Below, in pieces: positions 18,601 through 27,544 of a stretch of 64,000 nt of DNA. The stretch lies in the NCBI GenBank assembly GCA_963575745.1, contig CAUYUJ010016704.1, forward strand, positions 539,192 to 603,191, in the 5' to 3' direction. Position 1 is the first letter of the stretch; every line of letters begins with the position of its first letter. This stretch comes from Prorocentrum cordatum. Lineage: Eukaryota; Sar; Dinophyceae; Prorocentrales; Prorocentraceae. The notes under the pieces were generated by a model that was given only the letters and a program-made list of their open reading frames with translations, did not search any database and had not been told where the DNA came from. The position numbers and the translations under genes were made by a program.

Positions 18601-19060
18601 GCGATGCAGGCGATGGCGACGCGGTGCCGATAGTTGGCGCGCACGAAACCGCCCTGGACCGCCGCGGGGGCGTAGATGCAACCAGGTCGAGGTAGACGTA
18701 AGTGTAGTTGCGCGTGAGGGTGTCAGACGCGTTGGCTCCTTGCGATGGCCTGACAATGCCTGTGCGAGCGGTAACTCCTTGTGGTTCTGCTCTGGGATCT
18801 CCAGGAGCGTAGATGAGCGCCGTCTTGTTGTCGTGGCCCTTGCTGCAGGGCATAAGTGTGGGCATTCCTTCTTGTTGGTACTCTGGCGGAGCCTCGTTCC
18901 ATGTCTTGCGTGGAGCTGCGCTGATAGCTGCAACTCGTTGTTGGCTGGCGTACTCGATGTCCTTAACTCCGTTGGTTCAGTGGATCATGACCTGGTTGAA
19001 GTCGATGAACTTCGGTAGCTTGCCAAAGACGTCGAGCGGTATCCTGATGTATTCGCCTTG
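15629..19060 (-). pseudogene. Decayed coding region with a WW domain
   Basis: A long minus-strand stretch reads as ordinary protein, but in several frames. Its C-terminal end, 15815-15629, reads RRHDLQGKLDTLAAMVGEPQ and stops at TAA 15629-15631; it is helical, coiled-coil-like. It joins upstream text (NEVDEVTIHNLSYNSNNDFW) through a one-base shift at an AAA near 15816. Another one-base shift lies near 16262 (DKIDYENKVAQQEHDAGG). The frame 17462-16686 holds a WW domain at about 17050-17150 (LPPGW ... YYHKLETGATQWKPPG), a proline-ligand module. 17920-17618 and 18865-17957 carry further unrecognised text (FANLQARCIFNKMGVDTRHN), with two frame switches near 18550-18690 that cancel. A dead gene or retroelement ORF, unrecognised introns, or indel errors would all explain this. 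Confidence 0.5.
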
Positions 19061-19441
19061 ACCTTGTTGAGGTATAGTAAGCTGCTGATGCTGTATATGC
19101 CGAAGAGGCTTCCTGGCGCACTGCGCTCGGCAATGGGCGCGCCAGGGGCACGCTGGTCAGCTGCGGCTTAGCTCTTGAGCCGACGCTGCACTGCGGCTAG
19201 TGATGTGTCAGCTGTTGTTCTCAAATGATGTGCGGGTGATGTGCTGGGGGGTACCGTCTTTTCTACAGGGTGAGCGATCGGGTGCCACGGTGAGGCCTGC
19301 CAGAACCACTGCTGAGTAAGCTGCCCGTATCCTGAGCAATGGACCGCCGTTAACCGCAGCGCGGGGTGGCCACCACCCGTCGTCATCCTGGCGTGCTCCA
19401 GTGCCCCGTAAGGTACTTGGTCGCGTGGTATTGTTGCTGCG
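19061..19441. other. Spacer between two decayed minus-strand genes
   Basis: No coherent frame found. It may be the 3' region of the methyltransferase-like gene on its right. Confidence 0.35.
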
Positions 19442-20385
19442 TTAGACGTAGTAGTACGGGCCCAGCGGGATGTAGAACTTCAAAACGTCGCCTTCCATGT
19501 CCCAGTTTTCGCAGTCTCGTTGCTGTGTCCATCGGCGGCGGATAGCGTTCATGATGGCACGAGCCAGTAGTCTGCACATCTCCGTGGTGTGGGTCCTGGT
19601 GGTATCTCTTTCCCCAGAGCTGGCGTGGCTCCGCCCAGTTGAATGGTAGTGGCAGCCTGTGCTGTGTTTGCATCTTCCGCGGTTGGGTAGTAGTGCGATC
19701 GTCCGTCGTATTCTGGTACATGTATTGTGAGTAGTGTAGTCGGTCTCACGGCTGTCTGTCCACTCGTGCTTTGTTCGAAAGTGATAAGGTCCACCCCGCC
19801 GATACCGATCAGGTGTGTCATTTCTGGTAGTCGCCAGCAGCTTGCTGTATCTTTCCCATCGTTGACTGTGGCGGGCTGCTCTATGATCATGGGGACCTTC
19901 CTGCCGATGCATATGTATGTCAAGAGAAGAGTTGTACACACTAGCTTGTTGTCGCAATATAGTTGTTCGAACTGCAGAAACAGGTGCTGTAGTCTCCAAG
20001 GTTGTTGTCGGTTCCTCTGAGGTCGTGCGTGGTACCCGCTCCATGTCTCGCATATTGGTCCAGCTATAATCGCGCCCACACGGCCGCGCAATTGTTGGTC
20101 TCTCCAGAACTTTATGGTGTCTCATTTCGTGAGGCCCCCCTTGGTCTCATCGTGGGTGATGTCGATGGAAAGTAGTATGATGTTGTTGTCGTTGGGGCTG
20201 AAGTATTCTATCCACTGTTGCACGTCACCATTGCGTCTGTGCCCGCTGCAGATGTGTAGGATGACCTGTCTCGAAGTACCTGTAGGTTTTGGTTCTGGCG
20301 TCGGGTCAGGTCTTGGTTCCAACGGTGCTGTAGCAGGTATGGGTATCTCTCTTGTAGCCTCGTGGTCCTTGACGTCCTCCTCTCA
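19442..20385 (-). pseudogene. Methyltransferase-like (GPxCETW) domain, broken
   Basis: Read on the minus strand after a TGA near 20388, the protein starts EEDVKDHEATREIPIP, then shows a Rossmann-like order: VILHICSGHRRNGD (20245-20277, glycine-rich turn), ILLSIDITHDE (second strand), AGPICETWSG (20041-20064) and MIIEQPA (19871-19888). It ends with TTEMCRLLARAIMNAIRR and a stop at 19442. This order resembles cytosine methyltransferase motifs I, II, IV (Pro-Cys) and VI (Glu), and a GPPCETWS-type domain is, from memory, common in dinoflagellate retroelement proteins. An in-frame TGA at 20122-20124 and a frame shift near 19600-19620 break it. Enzyme activity is not claimed. Confidence 0.55.
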
Positions 20386-20513
20386 AAAATTGACCCCCAG
20401 ATCGGTCCTGCGGTGCGCTTTGATCGGGAACCCGTGGCGACGAGAGGTCTCCTGGAGGCCCAACTTAAGAACAAGTTACGCCCTAACAAAACATGAGCCC
20501 GCGAGGCTTGACC

Positions 20514-20568
20514 CCTCCTCCTCCTCCTCCTCCTCCTCCTCCTCCTCCTCCTCCTCCTCCTCCTCCTC
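20514..20568 (+). repeat. (CTC)n microsatellite
   Basis: About 18 CTC units, pyrimidine-rich on the plus strand, upstream of the methyltransferase-like remnant. Confidence 0.95.
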
Positions 20569-20734
20569 ATGGGTCTCGTTGTGCGGGTTCTCTAATGGCC
20601 TTCGCTCTTGCAACCAACTCCTTCTCATAGCACCACCAGACGTGTCGGCAGGGCGGTCCCGGCATCTCGCCTCAGACTTCCTTCCCGTGGAGGACCCCGC
20701 CGCTTCAAGTTCTCAAGAACCACATGGATGGAGG

Positions 20735-20835
20735 GCGGGCCATCTCAATAGCCGTAGCGGCGCGCACACTCGTTTTCAAAAACTTCCATCAGCTACGAAG
20801 AAGGAGCGCGCAAATATTTCTCAAATACGGCAATG
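20735..20835 (+). repeat. Isolated unit of the ~97-bp satellite
   Basis: GGATGGAGGGCGGGCC ... GTAGCGGCGCGCACACTCGT ... AAAACTTCC matches the tandem units at 59690-60640 and the unit at 40785-40880. Confidence 0.6.
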
Positions 20836-21303
20836 ACCTCAGCGCCGCGCCGTTCCTCCCACGAGCTGCGAGCATTGACGAGGATGGAGCGCATTGAGGG
20901 ATGAAAACATGGCCATACCCTGGGTTGCAAGTGCGCGGTCTGCAAACCTCCTGGGACCCCCCAGAGCCTAGAGCCGCCAGGACGCGGCACACATCACGCA
21001 GGGCTTGCCCTGTCAGCCCGCAGGAGTTCCAGCGCACAGCGCCTCGTAAACCAGGGCAGGGGCGTCTTTTTCTGCCCTGGAGCGCAGTCCCTCTTCCCAC
21101 TGAGAATGTCGCTCAATCGGCTACTCGCAAGAGTGACCCTGGGTAAGAGTGACCTTTGGTGCGCGGCTTTCTGGGGGCCGCGGGGTGACCAACCACACAA
21201 GCGCGCAAGACGCTGCTATCGCATCGCGTTCGACGATCGGGGGACTCCAATGGGCCCGCACCAAAGGTCACTCCGGCGAAGGGTCACTCTTACGTGTAGT
21301 CGG

Positions 21304-21509
21304 CTCAAGACGCCCTCGCACCTTCCGGCCCTGGAGGCGGCCTCGCACAAGAGCCAACTACAACGAGGGAGGGCGGGACACAGCCCCTCTTCCCACTGAG
21401 CGCAGCCCCTCTTCCCACTGAGAATGTCGCTCAAGACGCCCTCGCACCTTCCGGCCCCGGAGGCGGCCTCGCACAGGAGCCAATTACAACGAGGGAGGGC
21501 GGGACACAG
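21304..21509 (+). repeat. Direct repeat pair, 80 bp each
   Basis: 21304-21383 and 21430-21509 are near-identical, both starting CTCAAGACGCCCTCGCACC and ending GGGACACAG, separated by two copies of a CCCCTCTTCCCACTGAG motif. Part of the unit recurs inverted at about 21741-21764 (CGTTGTAATTAGCTATTGTG). Confidence 0.75.
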
Positions 21510-21510
21510 G

Positions 21511-21803
21511 GCGGCCCCTCGTCGGCGCGGGGCTCTCGCAGGGATACTGGGCAACGCGCAGAGGGGGGTAATTAGGGGGACGGGGGAAGGCGTCTTAGAA
21601 GCACCCCTGCTTCTCAGAAGGCGCGGGCCTTCTCGGTAGACGTAAGGCCGAGGCCTTCAAAGAAGCAGGGTGCTTCTAAGAAGCCTTCCCCCCTCCCCCT
21701 ACCCCCCTTTGCGCGCCGCCAAGATACCTCCGCAGCACGTCGTTGTAATTAGCTATTGTGCGAGGGCGGCTCCTCGTCAGCGCGGGGCTCTCGCACGGAT
21801 ACT
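21511..21803. repeat. Large imperfect palindrome with flanking direct repeats
   Basis: The core, about 21556-21715, folds on itself with ~70-bp arms: TTAGAAGCACCCCTGCTTCT pairs with AGAAGCAGGGTGCTTCTAAG, and an outer GGGGG/CCCCC block continues the stem to GCGCAG/TTTGCGC. It is bracketed by a ~40-bp direct repeat (GCGCGGGGCTCTCGCA) at about 21511-21550 and 21766-21803. Confidence 0.7.
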
Positions 21804-21805
21804 TA

Positions 21806-21962
21806 CCAGCCTGGAACATATCCCTATCCCTGTGCTGGGCACCTCTCCTCATCACGATGCCCATCTTAGGGATGCCCTTATTTTTTTTGGAGGGCGCATC
21901 CCTACGATTGTCATCGCCTTGTGGCGTGCCAATCTCGGGGATAGGGATACGTCCGAGGCTGG
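21806..21962 (-). mobile_element. Fold-back element family 2, copy 1
   Basis: 157 bp with ~25-bp terminal inverted repeats: CCAGCCTGGAACATATCCCT at the left pairs with the complement ending GAGGCTGG. Its reverse complement aligns along its length with 45121-45272 (GGCACGCCACAAGGCGATGA internally). Read in that orientation, one end continues as GGCTGGTAAGTATC, a perfect splice-donor-like string, as in the other copy. No coding capacity. Confidence 0.75.
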
Positions 21963-22095
21963 CAAGACACCTCCTCCGCAGCACGTCCGAGGGCCAGAAC
22001 GCCACCGTGCGGGACGGAGCTGCACGGACGGAGGGCAGCCCCTCGCCGAGGCCAGGCCCTCGCCGACCGGGGCCCTTCCTTGCCTTCCTGGTCTG

Positions 22096-22259
22096 AAGTC
22101 GGGCCTGTCCCCCTACAGGGGGATGTTCGACGAAGAATATACAAGCAAAAAAAACCAAAGACATGCTCCAAAATGATCAAAAAATATGTTAAAGAGAATC
22201 CCCAGACTAGTTTTTGACTATTTTTGAATTTTCCTCCTGTAGAGGGACAGGCCCGACTT
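22096..22259. mobile_element. Short TIR element family 3
   Basis: 164 bp with ~28-bp TIRs (left 22096-22123, right about 22232-22259; inner 26 bp differ at 2 positions). They begin AAGTCGGGCCTGTCCC. The interior is strikingly AT-rich (GATCAAAAAATATG, TTTTTGACTATTTTTG) in a GC-rich setting. No clear target duplication. No second copy in the window. Likely a MITE or an intron-like insert. Confidence 0.7.
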
Positions 22260-22392
22260 AATCCTGGACACACACCGCTCCTCGGCGAAAACTCCGCCTC
22301 TGGACCGGGCGGGCGAGGAGCGCCCGCCGGGACTTGCGCGGAGGGGGCCTCGGGATCCCGAAGGGCGTATACGCCGGGCCTCCCCCTCCCCG

Positions 22393-22665
22393 GAGGGCCT
22401 CCGGGGGTCTCCGGGGACCTCCACGGCCCCTGCGACGAACGAACAACACACACCCATACCCACAGGGGGGTCGTCGGGAGGAGGACTGGTTGTGGGTATG
22501 GGTGCGGGTTGTCGGACCCTGGGGAACGCTCCCGTTCGAGCGGGGGCCCCCATCCGACAACACGCGCCCATAGCCCTCTCCGATCCCCCCTATGGGTATG
22601 GGTGTGTGTTGTTGGTTCGTCACCCTGGGGGTCCCCGGAAGCCCCGGGAGGCCCTCCGAAGGCCT
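22393..22665. repeat. Large inverted repeat with ~130-bp arms
   Basis: GAACAACACACACCCATACC (left, ~22440) is mirrored by GGTATGGGTGTGTGTTGTT (right, ~22600), and outward GGAGGGCCTCC ... TCCGGGGACC is mirrored by GGGGGTCCCCGGAA ... GGGAGGCCCTCCG. The centre is near 22530. Arms are imperfect but well matched, so it may be a fold-back transposon or a DNA secondary-structure hot spot. Confidence 0.7.
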
Positions 22666-22699
22666 CCGAAGGCCTACCCCACCCCCCCCGCTCCGTCTT

Positions 22700-22990
22700 G
22701 CACAGCGCGAGCACGCCGGGCACGCTGCCGGGCGGCAGGTCCGCCAGCGCCTGCGCAAACTGGGGCAGCGCGGCCGGCAGGCTATCGGCCGAGAGCTCGC
22801 CCTCGCGGAAGGCCTGCCGGACGGGGGGCGCCCAGGCCTGCCGAGGGTTGCCATCGATCGGCGTCGCGCCGAGGGGGCAGGCCTCCTCAGAAGGCGGCGG
22901 TGCTTCGCAGAAGCCCTCGGGTCTTCTGAGAAGCCCTCTGCGGCTGCGAGCAAGGCTCAGGAGAAGGCCCGCCCCCTCTGCCCTCCCTCC
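22700..22990. other. GC-rich spacer, no recognised gene
   Basis: Overlapping R/P/A-rich frames in several registers, none with a family motif. Confidence 0.4.
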
Positions 22991-22993
22991 TGT

Positions 22994-23187
22994 CGGGTCG
23001 GGCGAAAGGGGGGGATAGCAAAGGGGGGGGTGAAAATCAGCTCACGTAGCTGATTTCCCCGGCGCCTCCCGGCGCCGGAGGCGGCTATGTATCGAGGAAT
23101 GGGCCCCTCGGTGAGGCCGAAACCAGCTGCATGCAGCAAATTTCGTAACCACCCCTTTCTCGATCCCCCCCTTTCGCCCGGCCCGAT
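22994..23187. mobile_element. Fold-back element family 4
   Basis: Left end CGGGTCGGGCGAAAGGGGGG at ~22994-23021 pairs with CCCCCCCTTTCGCCCGGCCC at ~23160-23187. It has sub-terminal short palindromes CAGCTCACGTAGCTG and CAGCTGCATGCAGC. No coding capacity and no second copy seen. Confidence 0.55.
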
Positions 23188-23389
23188 CCTGGGCGCGCCG
23201 CCGAGTCGAGGAGCGACGATGAACTTCGCTGCGATTGAGCAGTACGTTCTGCCGCGAGTGCACCGTCCGAGTTCGACGGCGTGCGGAGCCCTGCTGCGAA
23301 GTCGTGGCGTGGCGGGCCCCACGTGCAGTGCATGGCCGGCCGGCTCAAGGGTCGCGCACCGTGGTCCACACGTCTGCACGCGCGAGCCT

Positions 23390-23565
23390 ACAGTCGGGGC
23401 GTTGACCTAAGGAACCCTAAATAAGGAACGAGGCCCCTTTTCTCAAGAAGTTAAACGTCGATTTCCTATCGAAAACATAAGGGAAACCTGAGGCAAGCTG
23501 TGAAACACTTAAGGAACGCGGAGCCCCTCCCCAACCAAAAGGGTTCCTTCTTCAGGGCCCCGACT
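23390..23565 (+). repeat. Dispersed repeat C, copy 1 (AAGGAACGA motif)
   Basis: About 175 bp aligned end to end with 45576-45750, from ACAGTCGGGGCGTTGACCTA to AGGGCCCCG, with scattered substitutions. The motif TAAGGAACGAGGCCCC also recurs in degenerate form at 26930-27100. Confidence 0.85.
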
Positions 23566-23739
23566 GTATTCCAAAGAGGGCACGTCTCCCGCCCTCTCGC
23601 TGACAGACGCAGACTCTCACTGGCAGCATGACGAACCGACACTGCGCTGACTATGCGCCGCACGTGTACCTGGTACATCGATGGGCCTCGCCCACTCCGG
23701 CCGCCTGAGGCCCCGCCTCCCTGTGCCCTGTCTCCCCAA

Positions 23740-23830
23740 TGAAAGCTGTGCGTAGCCCGCCTAGCTTTTGGAAGAAGAGGTTCGCTCTCGCCCCGCAGAT
23801 CAAAAATGTGCGGTGCGACGTATCAGGGAG
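23740..23830 (+). repeat. Dispersed repeat D, copy 1
   Basis: Shares CCCGCCTAGCTTTTGGAAGA ... GCTCTCGCCCCGCAGATCAA with 38785-38860 (GCCCGCTTAGCTTCGACCGG ... GCTCTCGACCTGCGAATCAA). Confidence 0.6.
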
Positions 23831-24129
23831 GCCCTGCGACTCGCTGGAATATGGCATTGCGCGGCGAAGCCGCCCCGCTCTGGACATGACGGAGCTAGCC
23901 GCTCAGCGCACACGCACAAGCTCGTTGTTCTCTGCTGCGGCGCCGGTGCAAGTGGCACTACTGTCACGTGGCACGGGGAAGGCAGGCACTCCCCGTGGCG
24001 AGCAGGTGCGCGGCACGAGACGACGGACCCATACTTCCCGGCCAGCACTCACAGGAGCCGCACCAGGCGCAGCGCAGATGCTCTAGATCACCGCTGTCGT
24101 ATACGCGCAGTACGACAATGTCATACGCA

Positions 24130-24370
24130 CCAGGCACACTCGAAGCCGAGGAAAGGACGAGGAGAGAGAGGAAGAGAGAGGGGACGGGGACAGGAAGAGA
24201 GAGGGGAGAGGAAAGGATGAGGAGAGGAAGGGAGGAGAGGAAAGGATGATGAGAGGAAGAGAGGAGAGGAAAGGATGGGGAGAGGAAGAGAGGAGAGAGG
24301 AAAGGATGGGGAGGGGAAAGGACGAGGAGAGAGGAGAGGAAGAGAGAGGAGGGAGGCGGGAGGCGGGGAC
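24130..24370 (+). repeat. GA-rich minisatellite
   Basis: Degenerate units such as GAGGAAAGGATGGGGAGAGG. One of the few purine-rich plus-strand tracts. The S/P/L-rich minus frames over it are read-through. Confidence 0.8.
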
Positions 24371-25680
24371 GGGCCCGAACCACGAATCCGAGCACGCGCG
24401 TGGCATCGAGATGCAACCCAGAGGAGCGGTAGATGCACCCCTGGCAATAAAAAACAGGTAAACGGCTGGCGCCGAGGCGAGATCAGGATTTCCAGGCAAC
24501 GTGCAACGAAGTCTCAGGCGGGAAGGCCGTGCCGCAGCAAGTGTTGAGGCCATCTCCAGCGAGAGACGGCAAAGGAGGGTGAGTAGGAGAACCAGTAGGA
24601 TGAAGAGGGGCGAGGAAAACCAGGAGGATGAAGAGTACCAGGAACACGTGGAGGAGGAGGAGGAAGAGAAAGGAGGAGGGATAATAAGAAAGATGAGGGA
24701 GAAGAACAGGAGAAGAGGGAAAGGAGTACGTCGGAGGTGGAGTGGGAGGGGTAAGGGCGAGAAAGAGGATGCTGTGGAGGAGGACGACGACAACAACTTT
24801 GACGAATGCGAAGACGATGGCGGCAATGGTGACGACGAGGGTGTAAGCCGATCAGGGGCAGGAGAACCACGATGACTCGGAAGACGCGCGAGCAGTATGT
24901 GGAGCCATATCCTGGCTTTCAAAACGCTGTCTGCGTTACTTGATCATGCAGTTTGGGGCCTCGTGCCGCCAGGGTATACTTTCTCGCGGCGAAGGCGGCG
25001 CGGCACGGCAGGCCGCGACGCGCGCCGCTCCGGCCGGCTCTGGAAACCCTTGCGGGTTGGGTCGCGCGCGGGTTCTCCCCCACCATGCAGTGGAAACCGC
25101 ACATAAGCCCGACGCCTAAAAATCCAATGTCTGGAACCCCGGCTACAGCTCAAACATCAGACAACTCTGCAGTCAAATCAACCCCAGCAGGGGCGCCCGA
25201 TACCCCAGCGTCAAGCGGCCCCCCAGGTTGACAACGGCGGGGGGGTCTGTGCTGTATGGGCCCTGGGAGAATCGGTGAAGGGAGGGGGCACATGCAAATC
25301 CCCTCAAGATCCGCCCCCAGACCCCTCTCCTGGACCCCCTCCGGGGTCCGAGCTGGCAAGGTTTCTCTGGGCCTCGTCCAGCTGCGGCGACGAGGGGTGC
25401 CCGATCTCCCCCCCCCCTTCCTGCAGGGCCAGAACCAAGGCTGGGCCACCTCTGGGGCCTCCCGCCGGCTCCAGCCCTCAGGGGTGCCATTGGCCAGCAG
25501 CGCTTGCTGGCCCGCCCGCCTTTTTTTTTCTCTCCCTGCACACACACAGAGGAGGTGCCCAAAGAAAAAGCCGGTCTTGAATAACATTTCCGCGGCGCAA
25601 GCTCAGGAAAAACAATGGCACTGAACAACTCATCGGCGCGTCAGCGCGCAACGAAGATGTCCCGAAACTCGGCCCTCCTC
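24371..25680. other. Intergenic, no recognised gene
   Basis: Contains GAGGA-rich sequence at about 24560-24820 with an acidic frame, and nothing with a recognisable domain. No long repeat identified. Confidence 0.4.
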
Positions 25681-25721
25681 GTCTGCTGGCCCGCCCGCCG
25701 TGCAGTCCGCGCCCCCCTCGC

Positions 25722-25847
25722 CATCGCTCGGACGTCCATTCCCTGTGTTTTTTTTGTTGGTTTCGTGCGTGGCTTTCTCGCCAAATGATCAAGGATGCTC
25801 CTCGATGGCCCTCGCCGAAGGAAAAAAATGCACACGTCCGAGCGATG
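25722..25847. mobile_element. Short TIR element family 1, copy 2
   Basis: 126 bp with the same perfect 14-bp ends as 274-396 and a shared interior (GGTTTCGTGCGTGGCTTTCT, TGCTCCTCGATGG, CTCGCCGAAGGAAAAA). It is flanked by a 35-bp direct repeat with 2 mismatches, 25683-25717 and 25858-25892 (CTGCTGGCCCGCCCGCCG...). These flanks differ from those of copy 1, so each belongs to its own site. Confidence 0.8.
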
Positions 25848-26062
25848 CCAGCAGCGCCTGCCGGCCCGCCCGCCGTGCAGCCCGCGCCCCCCCCGCGGCC
25901 GCCTCCAGCGGCTCGATGAGCGGGAAGAGCGCGGGCTCGGCCGCGCCCTCGACCACGCGCAGGCCGGCGGCGGCCAGCCTGCCGACCCGCGCGGGGCGGA
26001 GGGCGCCCGCCACGCGATGCCTCTCCCTCGGGGGCAGAGGGCGCTCGAGACCTTTGCGCCTG

Positions 26063-26063
<1 letters not shown>

Positions 26064-26098
<35 letters not shown>

Positions 26099-26225
26099 CC
26101 TCCTCCTCCTCCTCCTCCTCCTCCTCCTCCTCCTCCTCCTTTTCCTCCTCCTCCTCCTCCTCCTCCTCCGCCTCCTCCTCCTCCTCTTCCTCCTCCTCCT
26201 CCTCCTTTTCCTCCTCCTCCTCCTC
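26064..26225 (+). repeat. (CTC)n/(CTCCTG)n microsatellite
   Basis: Starts as CTCCTG repeats and turns into CTC with a few TTC/CGC changes. It ends 25 bp downstream of the RNase H frame's stop. Confidence 0.95.
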
Positions 26226-26250
26226 GGACACAGATTGACGAACAGCTGGG

Positions 26251-26856
26251 TTAGTGCGACGCACACGCAATCTTCTTAGCCCATGAGTCGGCCAGTTCAT
26301 TCCCAGCCAGGATCTTGGGCGAAATGGCGGCACGCATGCTTGGGGGGGGTTGGGCCTTGATTTTAACAAACTTCGCGCCGAGCGGGCCCAACCCACCCCA
26401 GTCGTCAACCTTCTGCCACGCAGCCTCCCAAATGTCAGCGCGCGCACTGGCGAGATCAGTGGTTGCCGCTGGTCCCCGGAGGATGCCAGAGACAACTGAA
26501 CCCGAGTCACTGTGCACAGTAACGGGCGGCTCAGCTACTTGCAGCGCGCGAAGGACTGCGACCAGCTCGGCACGATCGACGCACCGAATCGGCCCTTCGA
26601 CTCCACCTCCAAAAACCGCCAGCGGCCGGAAATCACGCACACGACGATTGTGCGGCGCGCCAGGGCAGAGGGCCACAACGGCCCATGCGGCGACAGCCGC
26701 GCATGTAATACGTTTGTCCTGCGGCGAGCTGTCCACGCACAGATCTCCTGCGAGGTGGTGCCTCCCACCTGGGAGCATTTGCTCCGACGCGGCCTCGGGC
26801 AGGGCTGGGGGGGCGGCCCCGGGGCGCCAAACGACGACTGCCAACCGACGAAACAA
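26251..26856 (-). CDS. RNase H-like domain protein, retroelement-derived
   Basis: A 201-residue open frame with the four acidic positions of the RNase H fold in order: LCVDSSPQD (D), DRAELVAVLRAL (E), VTVHSDSGSVVSGIL (D) and ILAGNELADSWAKK (D). In non-LTR and related retroelements such a domain removes the RNA template. No reverse transcriptase is recognisable upstream within the next kilobase, so this is probably a detached C-terminal fragment of a retroelement ORF, uninterrupted by stops. The first ~50 residues (PGAAPPALPEAASEQML) look non-homologous, so the true start is uncertain. The frame ends just before the CTC tract, which lies downstream in its sense. Confidence 0.65.
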   Translation of the reverse strand: MFRRLAVVVWRPGAAPPALPEAASEQMLPGGRHHLAGDLCVDSSPQDKRITCAAVAAWAVVALCPGAPHNRRVRDFRPLAVFGGGVEGPIRCVDRAELVAVLRALQVAEPPVTVHSDSGSVVSGILRGPAATTDLASARADIWEAAWQKVDDWGGLGPLGAKFVKIKAQPPPSMRAAISPKILAGNELADSWAKKIACASH

Positions 26857-26929
26857 GAGCAGTGGGTTCAGCAGGGAGGGCGCGCTTCAGGGTTCCCTCG
26901 GGCTGCAAATCCGCCGAAACGAGACTACA

Positions 26930-27100
26930 GTCATCGGCCTGACCTAAGGAACGATGAATAAGGAACGAAGCCCGTTTCTTCCAAGGAATAACGCATAGGG
27001 AACGATTAACAAATAATATATAACGCATAAGGAACAATACATGACGCATGCAAGCCTAAGGAACGACCGAGCCCCTTTTGAAAAGCAAGTGTTCCTTATT
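26930..27100 (+). repeat. AAGGAACGA motif cluster
   Basis: Repeats of TAAGGAACGA-like strings at irregular spacing, ending in an inverted copy (TGTTCCTTATTC). Related to the core of dispersed repeat C. Confidence 0.55.
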
Positions 27101-27352
27101 CATGCCGCTCACTGCAACGCACGCAGCGTGCCTTTGATGCAAGTCCCCCTGCCTCCTCCCTACACATCTGGCAGGGCGGCGACGGGTGCAAACCTTGCGC
27201 CCACGGGGCACCGACAGCCGCCGAGCGAGGGTGCGACTTCTTCTCCTATGGCGCGAGAGGCGACGAGCGGCCGAGCAGCTCTAAGGCTGGCTCAACGAGA
27301 GCACCCTGCTCAAACTCAGGGGCCTTGAGCGTAGCAGCTACTTCAGGGGGCC

Positions 27353-27414
27353 ACATGCGAACCCTACCCCTACCCCCTCAGAAATCGTGGGGGGTAGGGG
27401 TAGGGTTCGCATGT
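27353..27414. repeat. Perfect 25-bp inverted repeat (hairpin)
   Basis: Arms 27353-27377 and 27390-27414, loop 12 bp. The left arm begins ACATGCGAACCCTACCCC and the right arm ends GGTTCGCATGT. Perfect pairing over 25 bp indicates a recent or maintained palindrome. It is not followed by a T-run. Confidence 0.9.
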
Positions 27415-27544
27415 AAGCCCCTATACTTGCTTCCGCTGCCGCATCTCACAGGCCCGCGAGCTCAACTGGTTTGAATCGTGCGCGCAAGAAAAAAGATCAT
27501 GGGTCCATTTAAAGGCCCCAAGGGCGATACCCATTTGCTGAACC

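Noticed and set aside
27353-27414. Telomere-like repeat in the hairpin arms
   Set aside because: CCCTACCCC units do not match the dinoflagellate-type TTTAGGG repeat and are only two units long.
27460-27490. tRNA T-loop-like string GGTTTGAATC
   Set aside because: No D-arm, anticodon stem or acceptor stem can be folded around it.
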